64,000 bases of DNA from RGIG4097 sp964637515 (GTDB lineage: Bacteria; Bacillota; Clostridia; Christensenellales; CAG-917): the NCBI GenBank assembly GCA_964637515.1, contig CAZWUI010000001.1, positions 62,001 to 126,000 of the forward strand. The letters run 5' to 3'. Positions within the stretch are counted from its first letter, which is position 1, and every line of letters begins with the position of its first letter. Below the pieces are notes generated by a model that was not told the origin of the DNA, did no database searches, and was given only the letters and a program-made list of their open reading frames with translations. The position numbers were made by a program, and so were the translations under genes. This document shows positions 1 to 15,000 of the stretch, one piece after another.

Positions 1-3000
1 GACCGCTTGCGTCGATATAGAGTGCATCGTTGATTGCGGTGCCGACCATTTCGGTGGTGAGTTCGTAGATATTGCCTGCTTTCTGGAGTCTGGACGAACC
101 GAGATAGTAGACAGACAAGAATTTCTCACTCATCAATTCACCAATGGTAATGTCGAGTGCTATATCACTATAAAGGATACCCGAGATACCGTACATGAGA
201 ATTGCGCCGAGATTGATATCCGCCGAGAGTGCGATGTCGATCGTGAGCGGACGTTTCGGGAAGTTGAGTTGAATGTCCGCCATTGTGAACTTGTACGCAC
301 CGTTCTTATCTTTTTGATAAGTGCCGTCCTCAAGTTTCGTGTAACGAGTTCCTTCGAAGCCCGATTCCGCTTCGGTGAACGTGCCGAGCAACGACGTACC
401 TTCAAGGAGTCCGCCAAGGAGGTCGATAACCCATGCGATGAAGGAGTTTTCATAGCCTGTTTCGCCCTTCTTCAAGCCTGCGGAAGTGATGGTCATGCTG
501 ATGGTGGTGCTCAAGCTAATTGTGGACAGACCGATTTCGCCGGTTTCAACGTTGTACGCTTCTGCATAAGGAATGTAGTACGCGCCGTTCAAGCTTTGTT
601 CGTAGTGTTCTTCTACGTACATATATGCGCCGTTTTCTGCGGTGTCGTAAGTGCCGTCCGCGCGTCTGGTGTAACGTTGTCCATCGTATTCGTCGTCGGT
701 AATTTCAACGTATCCGCCTGCGACCTTGTTGTATCTCTTTGCAGATTGCCAAGTTTCGTCCGCTTCGGTGACTGCGTTGTATTCTTTGAACAGATTGTCA
801 ACGGCGTAGCCCTTCGTGATATGGCGGTCGAGTCCGAGTTCGACGACGTCAAGGGATGCGTAGAAGCCTTCACTGAACTTCGCGGACAAGCTGAACACGA
901 AATCTCTGCTATCAGAATGATAGTAGGTCGTGGTTGCCGAGAGAGTGTCGCCGTTATATACGGTGTAAGTGTCGCCGTTCTTCACGTAGACGGTGCCTGC
1001 GAACTTGCCTTGGTTGAACAGAGCAATATCGTTTGCACTCATTTCGATGAAGGTGTTGGGCACGTAGCCGTAGCTTTCGATGAGAATGTCGCCGAGGTTC
1101 GGGACAAGGTCTTTGAGTTCTTTACCTTGACGTTCGTAGATCTTGTTTGCGACTGCGTTGATGACTGCCATGGACAAGCCGATCGAGAAGTATTGCGGGT
1201 GGATCAACGCTTCGAGATATGCGTAGTCGTGGAGATCCATTCCGCCTGCGGTTTCGGAGTTTGCCGCAAGTGCGTCGCTTGCATCCGCACTGCCCGCTTC
1301 GGTCGTGCCGAGTACGCTACCGAGTGCGCCTTCGATGAGTTCACTGAGTCCGAGTCCGCTCAAGTACAACTTCGCACTTTCGCCGAGCAAGTGGCTTGCA
1401 TCGATGTAGACGTTGTCGCCGTAGAGATATGCTGCAAGGATAGGTTCGGTGTTGAGGATTCCGTTGTCGTCGTATTGCAAGATTTCGAGCATGACTTGCA
1501 TTGCACTGAAATCGGTGAAGTCAAGGAATGCACTGAGATTGATACGTGCAGACGGATAATCCTTGTTGCCGAGGTTGTTGGTTATGTTGATATTGAGGTC
1601 GGATCCGGAGAGATCGCTTTCGGGATTGATGAGTCCGAGAACGAGGTCAAGGATTTCGCCGAGTTCAACGACGTTGTTGGAGCCGTCGGCAAGTTTCGCA
1701 CCGCCGTAGTAGGACAGGTCGATACCGATGCTCAAATTCAACGAAGATTTCTTGATGTCCGCATAGTCGGTGACCGCCATACCGTCTTCGTCAAGGTAGG
1801 TATGCGTGCCGTCCGCGTTCATTCTGACGTGGTCTTTTCCGACGTTCATCGTTTCTTGGTTTGCCCAGAGTCCGAGACCGTGGAGTTTGATTTGGAGTGC
1901 GAGATCGCCGATTGCGATATAGTCGCCCGCCGTCGTAACGTTGTAAGTGTTCGTCGTGGTTGCGTTGAACGGGCTTGCGCCGAGTCTGTTGTAGGTTGCA
2001 ATCAACGTGTACTTCGTCGTGCCGTCGGTGACGATTGCGCCGTTTGCGTTGAGTTTTTCGTATGCGCTATCCGATTCGGTGATGACCATGTACGCGCCCA
2101 TACCGTATGCGTTGACCGCGAAGGTATTGTTGCTCGTCGCAGAATCGAACACCTTGGTGAACTTGTATTCACCGTTTTCGTCGATACCCGTGAAGTTGTA
2201 GCGGTCGCCCGTCCAAGAGGACACCCAATCACCTTCGGTGAAGTCACCGTGTGCGGGAGTTGCCGCCGCACCGTATGCGTAGTTTGCAAGTGCGTATTCT
2301 TCGGTTTCAAGAAGTACGTATTGTCCGCTTTCGGATACGCTGTAAGTGCCGTCCGAATTCTTTTGATAGGTTGCGCCCGTCCAGTTGATTGCGTGCGTGT
2401 CTCTCAAATCGTCAAGAGTTACCCACGATTCCATGCCTGCAACGAAGCCAAGGTTGATGAGGATGCTGGGTGCGCCACCGCCAAGGTCTAAAACAAGACC
2501 GCTGGTGTTAATATCGGTGGTTTGCGTGAGTTTGGGCAGATAATCGGTGACGTCCGCAAGGTCTGCGACGAGCATACCGACGAGGTCGCCGATAAGGCTA
2601 TCGTTAAGACCGATTGCGACGATGTCGTTCGCGACGAGAATTTGTCCGATGATCATACCGATGATATTCCAGACGCTTTCGCCCACGAGGTCGCCGATAA
2701 GTCCCATATTTGCTTCGTCCGCACTTGCCTTTGCCGCACTTGCTTCAAACGCCGCACTATCAGAGCCAAGGAGTCCGCCGAGATCGAGTCCTTCGAGTTT
2801 GAGTTTGCCGAAGAAGTCGCCCATGCCGACGATGTCGTTCATATCTTCGAGGTTGAGATAGAGATTGAGTTTTCCGCCGACGATTTGCGCCCAGAGTTCG
2901 GCGATTGCGGTGTTAAATTCGCCCGCTGCGTCCGAGCCGTGGAAGTTGGTGTCGTATTCAATTCTGATATACGCTTCAAGGCCGTTGAGTGCATCCATGA

Positions 3001-6000
3001 GAGATCCGCCGTTGACAATGTAGTTGACAAGGTTTTGGATGTTCAGACGTGCTTTGATGTCGATGCCTGCGCCGATCGTGCTTTCGAATGCGTTGTTTCT
3101 CCAGCTCATTGACGCGAGAATAAATTCAAAGTAATCGTACAGGTCGGTCGAGATGAACTTGGTCATCTGTTCGGTCCAGTTGATGACGTCGCTGAGTTTG
3201 AGAGAGAGATCGAGAGAGAGATCGATTTCCGCACTTTCAAGGTCGCCAAGGAGAGATTCGATATCAAGGTCCGCTCCGCCGAGCAAGTCGCCGAGATTGA
3301 GGGACATAATTCTCGAATAGTTGGTGAAGTCGGAGGTGGGTTTGTAGTATACTCCGCCCTCTTCAACTTTCACGCTGACGCCGTCGACGAGTGCGAGATC
3401 GTCGATTTCTGCGAATTGTCCTGCGACTCCGCTACCAACGTACTTGTAGAGTGCGCCCTTGACGGAGCTATCCCAAACGTTGCCGTCTTCGTCGTAGAGT
3501 TTTTCGTCAAGCACGCGCACGAACTTGGTTTCGCAACGCTTGAATACCCACACGCCGTTTGCGACTGCATTGTTGAATGCCGCTTCGTTTGCGTAGACGG
3601 TGGTTGCTTTGACGTAGTACTTGTCGTCGACTTTGACAACGTCGATACCGTTTGCGGACTTCGCATTGCCCACTTTGATATATGCGTCCGCAAATGCGGT
3701 GCTATCGTCGCGGGTGAAGTTTGCATAGTAGAATGCGTAGTTATCTGCGATATCGGGATCGGTGTCGTAGGAGTTTTGATAGGTGGTATTGCGCTCGTTG
3801 AAGCTTTCAACCGTACCGAAGTCGATAACAGAGCTATCTTCGGTGCCGTTGAAGAGTTGAAGCTTGATGAGCAAGTCAAGCACGCCCTTCGTGCCGTCTT
3901 CGTTGAAGAGTGCGAGATCGATACCGATCGAGTACGGGCTGAGCTTGAAGTCAAGACCGACGGTGAAGTTCGGGAGAATATCTTCATCGAGGTCGAGTCC
4001 GAGCAATCCGAGGAGCAAGTTCACGAATCCCTTTGTAACCTTGAGAGCAAGAGTACGAGTGTAGAGATTGACGAATATGCCGGAGATTTCGGGGTTTGCG
4101 TATGCGTTGACGAGTCTGTCGCCATCTGCAGATGCGAGTGCATCGCTTGACGCACCGAGAGAAATGGAGCCGTCAAGGAGTCCTGCGACGAGTTCTTCAA
4201 CAGAATATTGACTGAGATCAACGGAAAGTTTCGCGCCTTCGCCAAGGAGCCATTCAAGGTCGAGATTGAGTCCTGCAACGCCGGTGTCTTCATCGCGGTT
4301 GTAGTACAAGCCGAGCATATGAGTGAGAGTGCCGTCTGCGCCTGCCGCCGCATCGTTTTCTCTGCGCCATGCGTCGATTGCAAGGTCAATGTCGAAGATG
4401 TTCATCTTGATTTCGGGCAAGAAGTCGAGTCTGAACGACAAACCGATCTTGATCTCGAAGAGAACTTCGCCACTGAAACTTTCAAGGACTTGGAGTGCGA
4501 TTCCGTCAAGGTCGCCAAGGAGTCCGCCAAGGACTTCGGCAACGTTGGTTTCAACGCCGGTGGAATAGAGCACGTAGTCGTTTGCGCTGAGGCCATCCCC
4601 TGCTGCGAGTTGCTTGTAGCCGCCTTGATACATGGTGTATCTGTGTTCGGGTGCAACGTAGACTTCGGATGCGCTGTTATTGAGGTCTGCGAGAGTGTAG
4701 CTGCCGCCGGTTGCGTTGAGAATGTCGAGATATTCGTTCACCGATACGTAATCGTAGTAACCCGTGGTGTAGATTCCGCCGCGGATGGTGAGCGAGATGT
4801 AGAACATATCGTCGGTGTCGACGTAGGAGATAGCCTTGCTACCGTCGTAGAGGGACATGCTCGTGACGGCTTCCTTGGTTGCGACGAAGTCGTTCGTCCA
4901 ATCGTTGGAATCGAAGTTATCTGCGAGATAATCCGCAAGTTTGACGTAGGTTCTGTTCCATTCGTCGTAGACGTAGTAGTTGATTTGTTCTGCGGTGTAG
5001 CGAGGCATGCTTGCAAGTTCCGCACCTGCGCTTGCATAGAGAACGAATACTTCGTTTGCGTAATCCCAAACGTATTCGCCCGTGCCGTCGACTTGGACGG
5101 TTTCATATGCGTTGCTTGCCTTTTCGATGATATTCTTGCCGGTTGCGCGGACGAAGAGATCCGCATCGGTGAGTTCACCGACACCGTATTTCTCACGATT
5201 GTCCGCGGTATTTCTCACGTAGACGTCACGATACTTCTCTCTCTTGTAGAGAGTGTCGGATTCGAGCTTGATACGAGGAGAATATCCGAGTTCGGTGATT
5301 TCGAGTTGCAGATAGAAGTTGTAGCCTTCTTCCACACTGCGACCGAAGCTCGTGCCTGCGGTGAAGTCGATCATTTGACCGTTTGCATAGTCAACGGTGG
5401 TGAAGTAATCCTTGACGTTCGTATACTTGCCGTCTGCGTACACGTACAAGTCTTCGGCGAGAATAGGATAGTATTCGCCGTGGTAGTACATATAACGGAC
5501 GTTGTCGAGATAGTTGTCATAGACGTCTACACCGTGGTCTTGCGAGCCGTTGGGCATACCTTCGATCCATTGATCGGAAGTGTTCACATCACCGATGAAG
5601 GTGTAGAGATAATCGTCGACCTTGAAGTATTTTGCGCCTTCGGGAGCCGCTTCGCCGTATGCGGTTTCATACTCTGCGGGAGTGATGTATTCTTGCTCTC
5701 TTGCACCGAATTCGGGGAATCCGATATTGATGCCGAGTTCATATTCCCACAGATAGAGCATGACGGACAAGAAGGGTTTTCTGACGCCTTCTTCCTTCGC
5801 GGAAACGAGCATTTCGTTGTATGCGATTTGTTCAAATACGTAGTAGACTTCGACGGGTGAATCCGCGGTCGCTCTTTCGTATTGACCGTCGCCGACGTGA
5901 TAGTATACATCGGTTGCGGAAGTTGCGTCTTTTCTGAGATAGTACTTGTAATCGCCGGTGGTCAGGTCTTTTTCAGCACTGGACTTCTCGAAAGGAGTCG

Positions 6001-9000
6001 CCTTGGTGAGAAGTTGATAATAATCCGAACCGCTGTTGACAATCTTGATATACGCTTCGTAAGTTGCGAGCGTGTAGTAGAACTTCGTGCCTGCGGTCAC
6101 TTGTGCTTCGTAGTCTGCGATTTCCGCTTCGGTGAGTCTGTCTGCCATTTCGGACTTGAGATAGTAGACGGTCTTGCCTGCGCTTTCGACTGCGAAGTAA
6201 GTGCCGGTTGCATTGTTCTTCTCATAGCTGAAACGGAAGTCGGATTGTCTTCTTTCCGCCTCGGTCGTATCGGCGTGTTCTTTGTAGAGATACGTCGAAC
6301 GGTCGGTGTTGATTTGGACGTAAGGTTGCTTTTCGAAGTTGTAGTTGAATTGCAAGCTGTCTTCACCGAGCAAGAGCTTGAGAAGTGCGTTGATATAGTC
6401 CGCTTGCACGATTGCACGGACATAGGTGTTGGTGATTCTGATACCCCAAACGAATGCGGTAACGTATGCCGCGATGTCGTCGCTCAAGAGCGGGAGTTCC
6501 GCAGTTGCGGTTGCGGTGCTGCCTGCCGCGAGTGCATCGGATTCGCTTTCTCCGCCGAAGACACCGGGAAGGAGATTGCTTGCGATGTCACGGAGGGAGT
6601 AGGAATTGATGTACACGCTCGGGATCGAGAAGTAGCTCAAATCGAGATACAGACCGCCTTTGACGCGTTTGTAGGTGCCGTAGTTGTTTTGATAGAAGTA
6701 AGAGGAGTCGTAACTGTATCTCTTGTTGCCGTAGAGCATCAAGTCGGTGTTTGCGGTTACGAGTTTGTATTCGCCATCCGCGGAGTCATAGTAATAGTCA
6801 CCGCTCTTCGCAACGAAGTAGTGGCTATATCTTTCTTCGGGTGCGATATATTCGTCGCTTGCGGGGTTGGTTTCAGATGCCGTGAGTTTTTCAAATTCAC
6901 CGCCGATCATGTAGATACCAAGGAGAGTACGGGTTTCACTCTTCGCGATAGAAGAGTCGTGCTCTTGTTTATCCATTGCGGTGGAATTCAAGATAGCGGA
7001 CACGTTGATGAAACTGAGCAAGTCGCCGATATTGAGTTGTTCACTGCCGAATGCGTTGATGATGACGTTGAACAGGTCGATGATGGAGATATCTTCGTCA
7101 AGGTCGCTGAAGTCAACGTTGACGTCGAATTGACGGAAGTAGTTGACGAGTGCCGCAAACTTGATTTCGACGTTAAGGATGAGTTCCATCTTTCTGTCGA
7201 GGTCACCGTTCATATCCGAAACGGCGGAGATTTGTGCTTTGAGAGAGTCGGGATCGACGTCGGGGAAGAGCATTTCAAGCACTTCGCTCAAGTCGATATC
7301 CGCATCCTTCTTGAAGGAAGTCGTGATGTCAATGACTTCGGTGAGAGTGATACGGTCGAGTTCGGTGATTTCTTCATATTCGGAGAGTTCTTCCGCCGAG
7401 AGAGTGTAGTCGTGTTCGGTGGTGAAATCAAGGGATACGTTGCGGACGCCGACGAGCAAACTGAGTTCTGCATCGTAGCCGTTGCCGTTTGCGGCGTAGC
7501 CCGCTTGACGACGATAGACTACGGAGCCTTCTTCTCTGCCGCCTTCATAGTCGTTTCTGGCGTATCTTCTTTCTTGAGAAACGGTTTCGTTGGGTGCGAG
7601 TTCGCGATAAGAACCGTCGTCGAGACGATAGAAGTTGCCGTCGTTATTTTGAGTGAAGTAGTAGTCGCCTTCGATCTTGTTCGCTTCGTCCTTGACAACG
7701 GGAGTTACACCGTCTGCAAGTGCGACGTAGCGGTCGCCTTCGATGGAAACGGTTGCGCCGATTTCGACGTTCAAACCGTCGTTGATATCAAGGTTGACGT
7801 CTGCGCCAAAGATCAAATCATCAGGGATATAATCGCTGAGATCAAGGCCCTCGATGAGCATTTCGATGATCGTGCGGAGGAATCTGTTTGCGATGCTGAC
7901 AGAGAGTGCGCGTCTGTTGATGAGCAACAACACGTCAACGTTGTTTGCATTGACTTCCGCCGCTGCGAATGCGTCGCTAGAAGAATCGCCTTCGGGGAGT
8001 TCGGTGTCTGCGTAAGCATTGTCGAAGATACCGCCGAGATATTGTTCGATGAGTCCCGAAACTATGGTCGAAGTGATGCTGAGTTTGGGCATGCCGAGGA
8101 ACGGAATGTCAATGTAGAAGACGTTCTGCACGTAGTATGCGGCAAGCCAAATGTTCTCTGCGCCGGTTTCAGAGATGTTGATGAGTTCGAGTTTGATCTC
8201 GGAGTTGAGAAGCTCGGAGAAGTCGAGCATGATGCCCACGTCGAGACGGAAGTGTGCGGAAGAGTAACCCTTCGCGGTGGAAGGAATGTCAATCTTGACG
8301 CCTTCGAGGTTGCCGAGCACTTGTGCGAAGATCATTCCGAAGTCGATTTCACCTTCGGTGATACCGAATTCGAGTTCAAGCGAGAGATTGAGAGATACGG
8401 TTGCCTCATAGAAAGGTGCGAGTGCGACGTATTCTTTGCCGTCTCTGCTCTTTTCTTCAAGTATGTAAGAAGGCATGAGAGAATCGCTTGCACCGAATCC
8501 GATGTCAAGACCGTTCAGTTTGAGACCGATATCAATTGCGTTTGCGGTGATATTGAGCCCGATACCGAATTGATTGAGCTTGGTGAAGTAGTCAGGTTGT
8601 CTGTAGAAGGTGCCTTCCTTGTCTTGCACGTAGCCGAAGTATCTGTCTGCGAAGGTGTCAACTTTGGTATATCCACCTGCGTAGATATAGTAACTTTCGC
8701 TAATATCGTAGCCGTTTTGAGCGATTTCGAGCGCATCTACGGGTTCAAAGTTGATGCCGTTTCTGACGTACACGGTGTAACGCTCGGTGTCGAAATGTTC
8801 CGCTTTTGCTTGGAGAGAGTATCTCTTGCCGTCGTAGCTTTCGCCTGCGCCGATGAGTACGTATGCGTCGCCGACTTTCTTGTAGGTGCCTGCGTCGTCA
8901 AGGACGTATTCGGTTTCGGTGAGAGAAACGATGGTTGCGTATCTGCCGTGAGTCTTATTCTCTTTCCAGACGATTTCGTCGTAGTAGGAATATCTCTCGC

Positions 9001-12000
9001 TGGTGGGCATGATGAGAATGTAGCTGTCGTTGGTCGTGCCGCCGCTGACGTAGGTGCTGTGCTTGTAGTAAGCAGTATCCCAAACGTCTTCGGGAGTGGT
9101 GTCGTCGGCTTTTGCGAAGGTAACGTCATATCTCGTTGCACCTGCGGGGATTTCCGCATCGGTTTCTGCGAAGATATAGTAACTTCTGCTATTCTCTGCC
9201 TTACCGTTGAGATTGATACTTTCGATATAATATCTGCCCTCTGCGTTTTCGGTTGCGGACACTACGTAGTAGGCGTCGCCGTCGTTCACGTCTTTGATGG
9301 ACGCTGCGGTATCCTTTGCGAAGTCAACGTATGCGTACTTGCCGGTTTCAAAGTCGAGAGAAACTTCGAGTTTGTTGAAGATTTCGTCAAGAGAACCAAG
9401 ATCGGGAAGAAGTGCGCCGACAAGGAGGGAGATGATGGATTTGGTGATGACGATTTGAGTTGCGACGTCGGAAAGAATGAGTTCGATGATTGCAGTTCTT
9501 TCCACCGTGTAATCGCCTGCCACGGGATTTTCGCCTGCAGGATCAATACCTTCGTCGGTTGCCGCAAGTGCTTCGCCTTGTCCCGCTGCGTTGGTGCTGT
9601 CTCCGCCGAGAAGTTCGAGGAGCATATCAACGAAGTTGGGAATATAGGAGTAACCGTCCGTAACGTTGAAGAGTTCTACGCCGTTAAGGTACAAGTTGCC
9701 GTTGTAGAGATAGATACCGCCTTTGACGTTGTAATTTCCGTTTGCGTCGACGGTGACGTTGCCTTCGTTGTCGGTGTCAAGAATTTCGAGTGCGACTTCG
9801 AGAGTGGTCAAATCACTGTTTGCAAGGAATGCGTTCATATCTCCGCCGATAAGGGAGGATACGTCAAGGGAGTTGAGATCGAGTTTCACGCCGACTCTGA
9901 CTGCGACTCCGTCGTGGAATGCAGAACCCGTCTTTGCATTGATGACCATATCTCTGATGTAGTTTTCGACAAGACCGCCGAGTTCGAGAGTGTCGATATC
10001 GTTGCTGTCGAAATACAAGCTGAGATTGAGTCCGAGATAGATGTTTTGAGTGCCTGCGTTTTCACCCGAAGCAGTGCCGTTGATCATGGACATAATGTTT
10101 TCGACGTAGTCGGTTATGTCGATGAAGTCGGATTTTTCGAGTTCGGACAAAGGTCTGGTGTAATCGGTGTCCGCAAGGGTAATATCAAAGCCTACGCCGA
10201 GTTTGAGTGCGACGTTGATACCCGTGAGAGTGCTGAGTCTGATGCCCAAGGAAAGTTTGTCGTCAAGGTCCGCATCCTTCCAAGTGAGGAAGAGTCCGCT
10301 TTCCGTGTCGTCAAGGTTGAGCATGCCGAGGTCGATGTTTTGTCCGGTGATTGCGCTGACGAGTCCGGTGATGAATGTGGAGTTGACGAGAATATCAAGG
10401 CTATCCCAGTTGTCATACCAATATTCGCCGTTTCTGTAGACGGTGGAGCATCTGAAGATGATGCGTTTGATGATCATATTGATATAGTCGAGAATGCCGA
10501 GTTCGCCGTCTGCCGCCGCAACCGCTGCACTTGAGCTACCGCCGCCGATAAGGTCGATAATGAAGTCGAGTCCGAGAGTGAGTCTGGGTCCGCCGAGTTC
10601 GCCGAGATCAACGTAGAGTTGACCGTCCATGAGATAGATACCGATCATGACTTCGTTCTTCTCACCCTTGTTCATGACGAGTTGTACGCCGACTTCGAGT
10701 GCGGAGAGTATGGTGTCGAGATCGAAGTTGAAGTCATCGAATTGTGCGTCCAAAATGGAGTCGAATCCGAGTTTTTCAAGGTCGATTGCGCCGAAGATCT
10801 TGACAACGATATCGTCGTCGAGCGGGTCGTTCAGATAGATGTTCAGACCAAGTCTTTCAAGGAGTGCACTGACAATATTCTTGAGAGTGCCTTCTTCGAG
10901 TCCGCTGATTGCGTTCTTGATTGCGTCAAGGCTCAAGATTGCGTCGATGAGATCACCGAGTTCGATAGGATCTTTTATGTACAATCCGTTCGGATCTTGC
11001 ACGTATCTGCCGTCCGAAGTACGCTTGGAGTAGCGTTCGTCATCGGGATAGAGGCTTGCCGCTTCTTCGTCTACGAGAGTGAAGGTCGGGTTCAAGCTAT
11101 ATTCGAGCACGAGTTCAAGGGAGAAGGACACGATCTTGCTGTCGCGATACTTGTTGAAACGATTTTCTGCCGCTTCACCGGTGTATCTGTAATAGGTGGT
11201 GCCTTCTACGTAAGTGCCTTCTTCGTTGAGTGCATACGCGCCATCCTTATAAATATACGCGTGCGCGGGATCGAGATAGTTTGCATTGCCTTCGACTTTT
11301 TCGTCGTCGGTGAGCACTCTGTAGTTGCCCGAGTGTTGAGGTTGTTTCAGTGCGTTTTCGATGGTCGCGCTGACGGATGCAAACTCTTTGCCTGCGGTTA
11401 CGCAAGGTTGTTTGACGTAAACACCGAGATTGAGGAGGGTGCTTGCGATTTCGATTGCAACTTGACTGTTTTCAAAGTCAATGCCTGCACTGAGTTCAAG
11501 ACCGAGATCGGGCAAGCGGTCAAGAGATTCGCCGATATTGCCGGTCGTGCCTTCTGCGGACACGAGATCAACGATGAACGCAATGAGAGTGAGTATGACT
11601 TTTTGGCTGATGACCAAAGAGATGTTTTCGTTTGCGATGCCAAGGACGATTTCGAGTGCGTCTGCCGCGCTAACCGCTCTGCCCTCTTCTTCCGCCGCCA
11701 TTGCTTCGGATCCGGAAGTTTCTTCACCGAGCAGATTTCTGATCATACCGACAAGATATTCGAGAAGGAACGTATCTTCGATGAGTACGTCTTCGTCGGA
11801 CAAGATGCCCATATCGATCATGATGGTGCTTTCAAAGAGATAGATACCGAGAATGTTTTCGCCTTTGATAAGATTTCTGAGTTCGAGAACGATTTCGGTT
11901 TCGATCGGGTTTTCAAGATTGAGATTTGCACCGAGATAGAGTTCCGCGTCAAGGACGATGTCCTTTTCGATTTCGATACCCGCAGAGAGCAGGAAGTCTG

Positions 12001-15000
12001 CGATGAATGCGGACACGAGATCGTTGACGGGGAGTTCTTTGTTGGGTTGATCTTGAGTGTCGAGCAATTCGAGCTTGAGTTCAAGAGCAAGTTCAAGTGC
12101 GATAACGTCAAAGTTATCCTTGCTGATATATTCGTCGGGGTTGATTGCGTAGTATTTGCTCACGACGGAGTTTGCATCGGAGAAACCAATGCTGAGTCCG
12201 CTGAGAGTGAGTCCTACGTTGAAGGGATCAATGCCGACTGCAAGGTCGAGTTTGTAAGGATTGAATCCGATACGGATATAGCTTTCGGCCGCATTGAGTG
12301 CGATGAAGTTCGTCGCAAGGTCTGCCGAGCCGTAGTTGCCGTCTTTGCTTTCGACGTAAGATACGCTTTCGTCTGCGCCCACTATTCTATTGAAACGCGC
12401 GCCCGTGTACGTACCCGCTTCGGTTGCGGTGAGTGCAACGTAGTTGTAAGACACTCTGTAAGTGCCGCTTTCGCTTTCCACGTAGTTGCCGTCAACGAGT
12501 TCGTATCTGGTGCCTTCATAGCTTGCGTCCGCAATGACGTAGCTTGCTTCGCGTCTATAAGTGCCTGCGGTGGAAGAATAGTACTTGCCGTTGATTCTTT
12601 CAAATCTTTCACCGGTGTAAGTGCCGATTTCTTCCGCGGTAAGTTCACGATACGCCATATCGGGACTGAGAAGTTCGATGACGGTTGCGATGAGTCCGCT
12701 TGCAAGATAGACGGTGATGCTTTCGCTGTTTGCATTGAGTCCGCCGAGTGCTCCACCGAGAATATTAACGAGAGTGCCGAGAATATCGCTACCGCCGCTT
12801 TCTTCGGTGGTTTCACCTTCCGCCGCCGCGAGTGCAGCAGAACCCGAACCGCTTTCTTCGGAAGATCCGCCGATGAGTGCGCCAAGGTTGAAGTCCGCGA
12901 TTGCAATGTGCAAATCGTCGACTATATCCATGTTTCCGTCTATGTAAAGCGTGCCCGTGGAAAGGCCGGTGGGTTGAGAAGGATCGTCGCAAAGGAGAGT
13001 GATTGCAAGTGCTCTCGTGGTCGCTCCGCTTGCGATTGCCGCTTCGTCGTAAACACCGCTATATATTTCGATAGCAATATCAGAGTGAGAGAGAATGTAG
13101 TTAATATCCGCTATATCTGCGGGGTTGAATCTGAGTTTCACCGCGATACGGAAGCCGAGATATTCAGCCACGTCGTAAGGAATGTCGAAAGCAATCATAA
13201 GTCTTTCGAGAAGTCCCGCAACGCCTTCGTTCAGAGAGTCTTCGGACAAGAACAAGGAAACCCAATCGCCGATAGGCCAGTTGTCTGCATTGCTATACGC
13301 CTTGAGATTGATAGTTCCGCAGAGTTCGAGATAGACTTGTTCAAGGCTGATTTGCATATTGCCATTCTCATCGTAGCCAAGCAAGCTGATGAGAGTGTAG
13401 GCGTCGTCACCGCTGGTGGTAAGTCCCGCCAAAGGTTCGTCCGCAGAAGATCCGAACGGATGAATGGGTTGTGCAGTGTGATCAATGCTGATACCGGGGT
13501 GTTTGATCGTGACGTCCAAACTGCCGGTTACGTTGTTGTTTGCGTCTTTGACTTGGAGTCCAATTCCGAGGAGATTGTCGCTTGCAAGGTCGGACCAAGC
13601 AAGGTCGAGTGCAACGTCAACAATTGCTGCGTTGATGCCCACTTTGTCCCAAAGGAGTTCCGCAAGACCTTGCAACAACTTGACGCTGAGTGCGCCGTCG
13701 GAGATGACGAGAGATGCAAGAAGTGCAATGTCGAATCTCGTCGGATCGTAAGTCATATCGTCGCTTGCGACGAGTGCCGCACTGCCTGCAGTCGTAGGAT
13801 TGACTTCCGCATTTTCACCAACGATAAGGCTCATGATGAGTTCCATCAAATCAAGGTCGATTGCGACTTTTTCAATGCCGAAGTTCTCCGCATCGAGATA
13901 AACTTTTCCGCCCGCATAGTAGATGCCAAGGATAAGAGTGTCGCTCTCCCCTGCCTTCGTCGCATTCTTGACGAGTTCGATGAGAATTTGAGAATTGTTG
14001 CCTTCGGTGTAAACCTTATTTGCACCGAGCAAGTAGTCGATGAGAGGTTTGAGATCGAGTCCCGCTTCGATTTTGAGGGTGTAGTCGAGTGCTATGTCTT
14101 CTTCAAACACGAGATTTCCGCCTGCGCTCAAAGGAGTGTTGCCTGCGTTCATCGTCGCATCGAGACCGAGTTCGAGACCGAGATACACGTTGGGAGTTTC
14201 AAAAATATTCACCCAATCGTAGTCGGGAGGAGTGAGCATTGAGCTTGCGGGCACTTCGTTGAGTCCGAGATTGAGTTCGCCAAGCGCAATGGAAAGTTCG
14301 AAACCGTTGCCGATTCCGAGATATACGAGAAGTTCTAGTTCGGTGAGATTGAGTCCGTCTGCGAGAGTGATACGGACGCCACCGTGAGTCTTTTCGTCGA
14401 TAAGGTTGCTGGTCACGTCGGTGCCGACGAGCTTGTAGTAGGTATTGCCTTCGACAAGTGCGCCTTCAACGATGGTGATAACGCCGTGTTCGTCTGCTTC
14501 GAAAACGGTTTCGGTGAACGTGCCTTGATTGTAGCCCACGATTTCTTCGGGAGTGAGTTCCGCAAAGTCTTCAAGACTGGTGGTCACGCCGAGAAGTTCA
14601 AACACCTTGGAGATAAGGTTGTTGACAAGTGCGATTTCAAGGTAGTTGTTGCCGAGAGTTACACCGCTAAGGAGTCCCGCAACGACGGAGATGATTTGAC
14701 TGGTGTCTGCGCCTTCGGTGCCTTCACCTTCGGTGGTTTCGCCTTCCGCCGCAAGTGCTTCGGATGCGCCTTCACTGCCGCCCGAGATAAGTCCCATTAT
14801 GACGTCCGCGGGGATTGCAATGTCCATACCACCGAGAACGTCGTCTCTGGTGTGGAGATAAATAGTGCCGCCCGAGAGCCAAATATCAATGCCGTTTTCG
14901 GATTTGTCGGTGTTGCCGAGCCCGATATGGAAATCGGATTCGAGAAGTCCTGCTATATTGAACGCGCCGTTTTCGTCAAGGAGTTTGCCGAGATCGAGAC

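Noticed and set aside
5882..10534. 1,550-codon plus-strand open frame (also 269-2491, 2522-3112, 3416-4150, 4208-5860, 10619-14242, 14384-16696)
   Set aside because: All lie antisense and in codon register with the giant lipoprotein gene. Their products are rich in Val, Cys, Glu, Phe and Arg with no domain, and lack ribosome binding sites. The sense frame has signal peptide, repeats, promoter and ribosome binding site.
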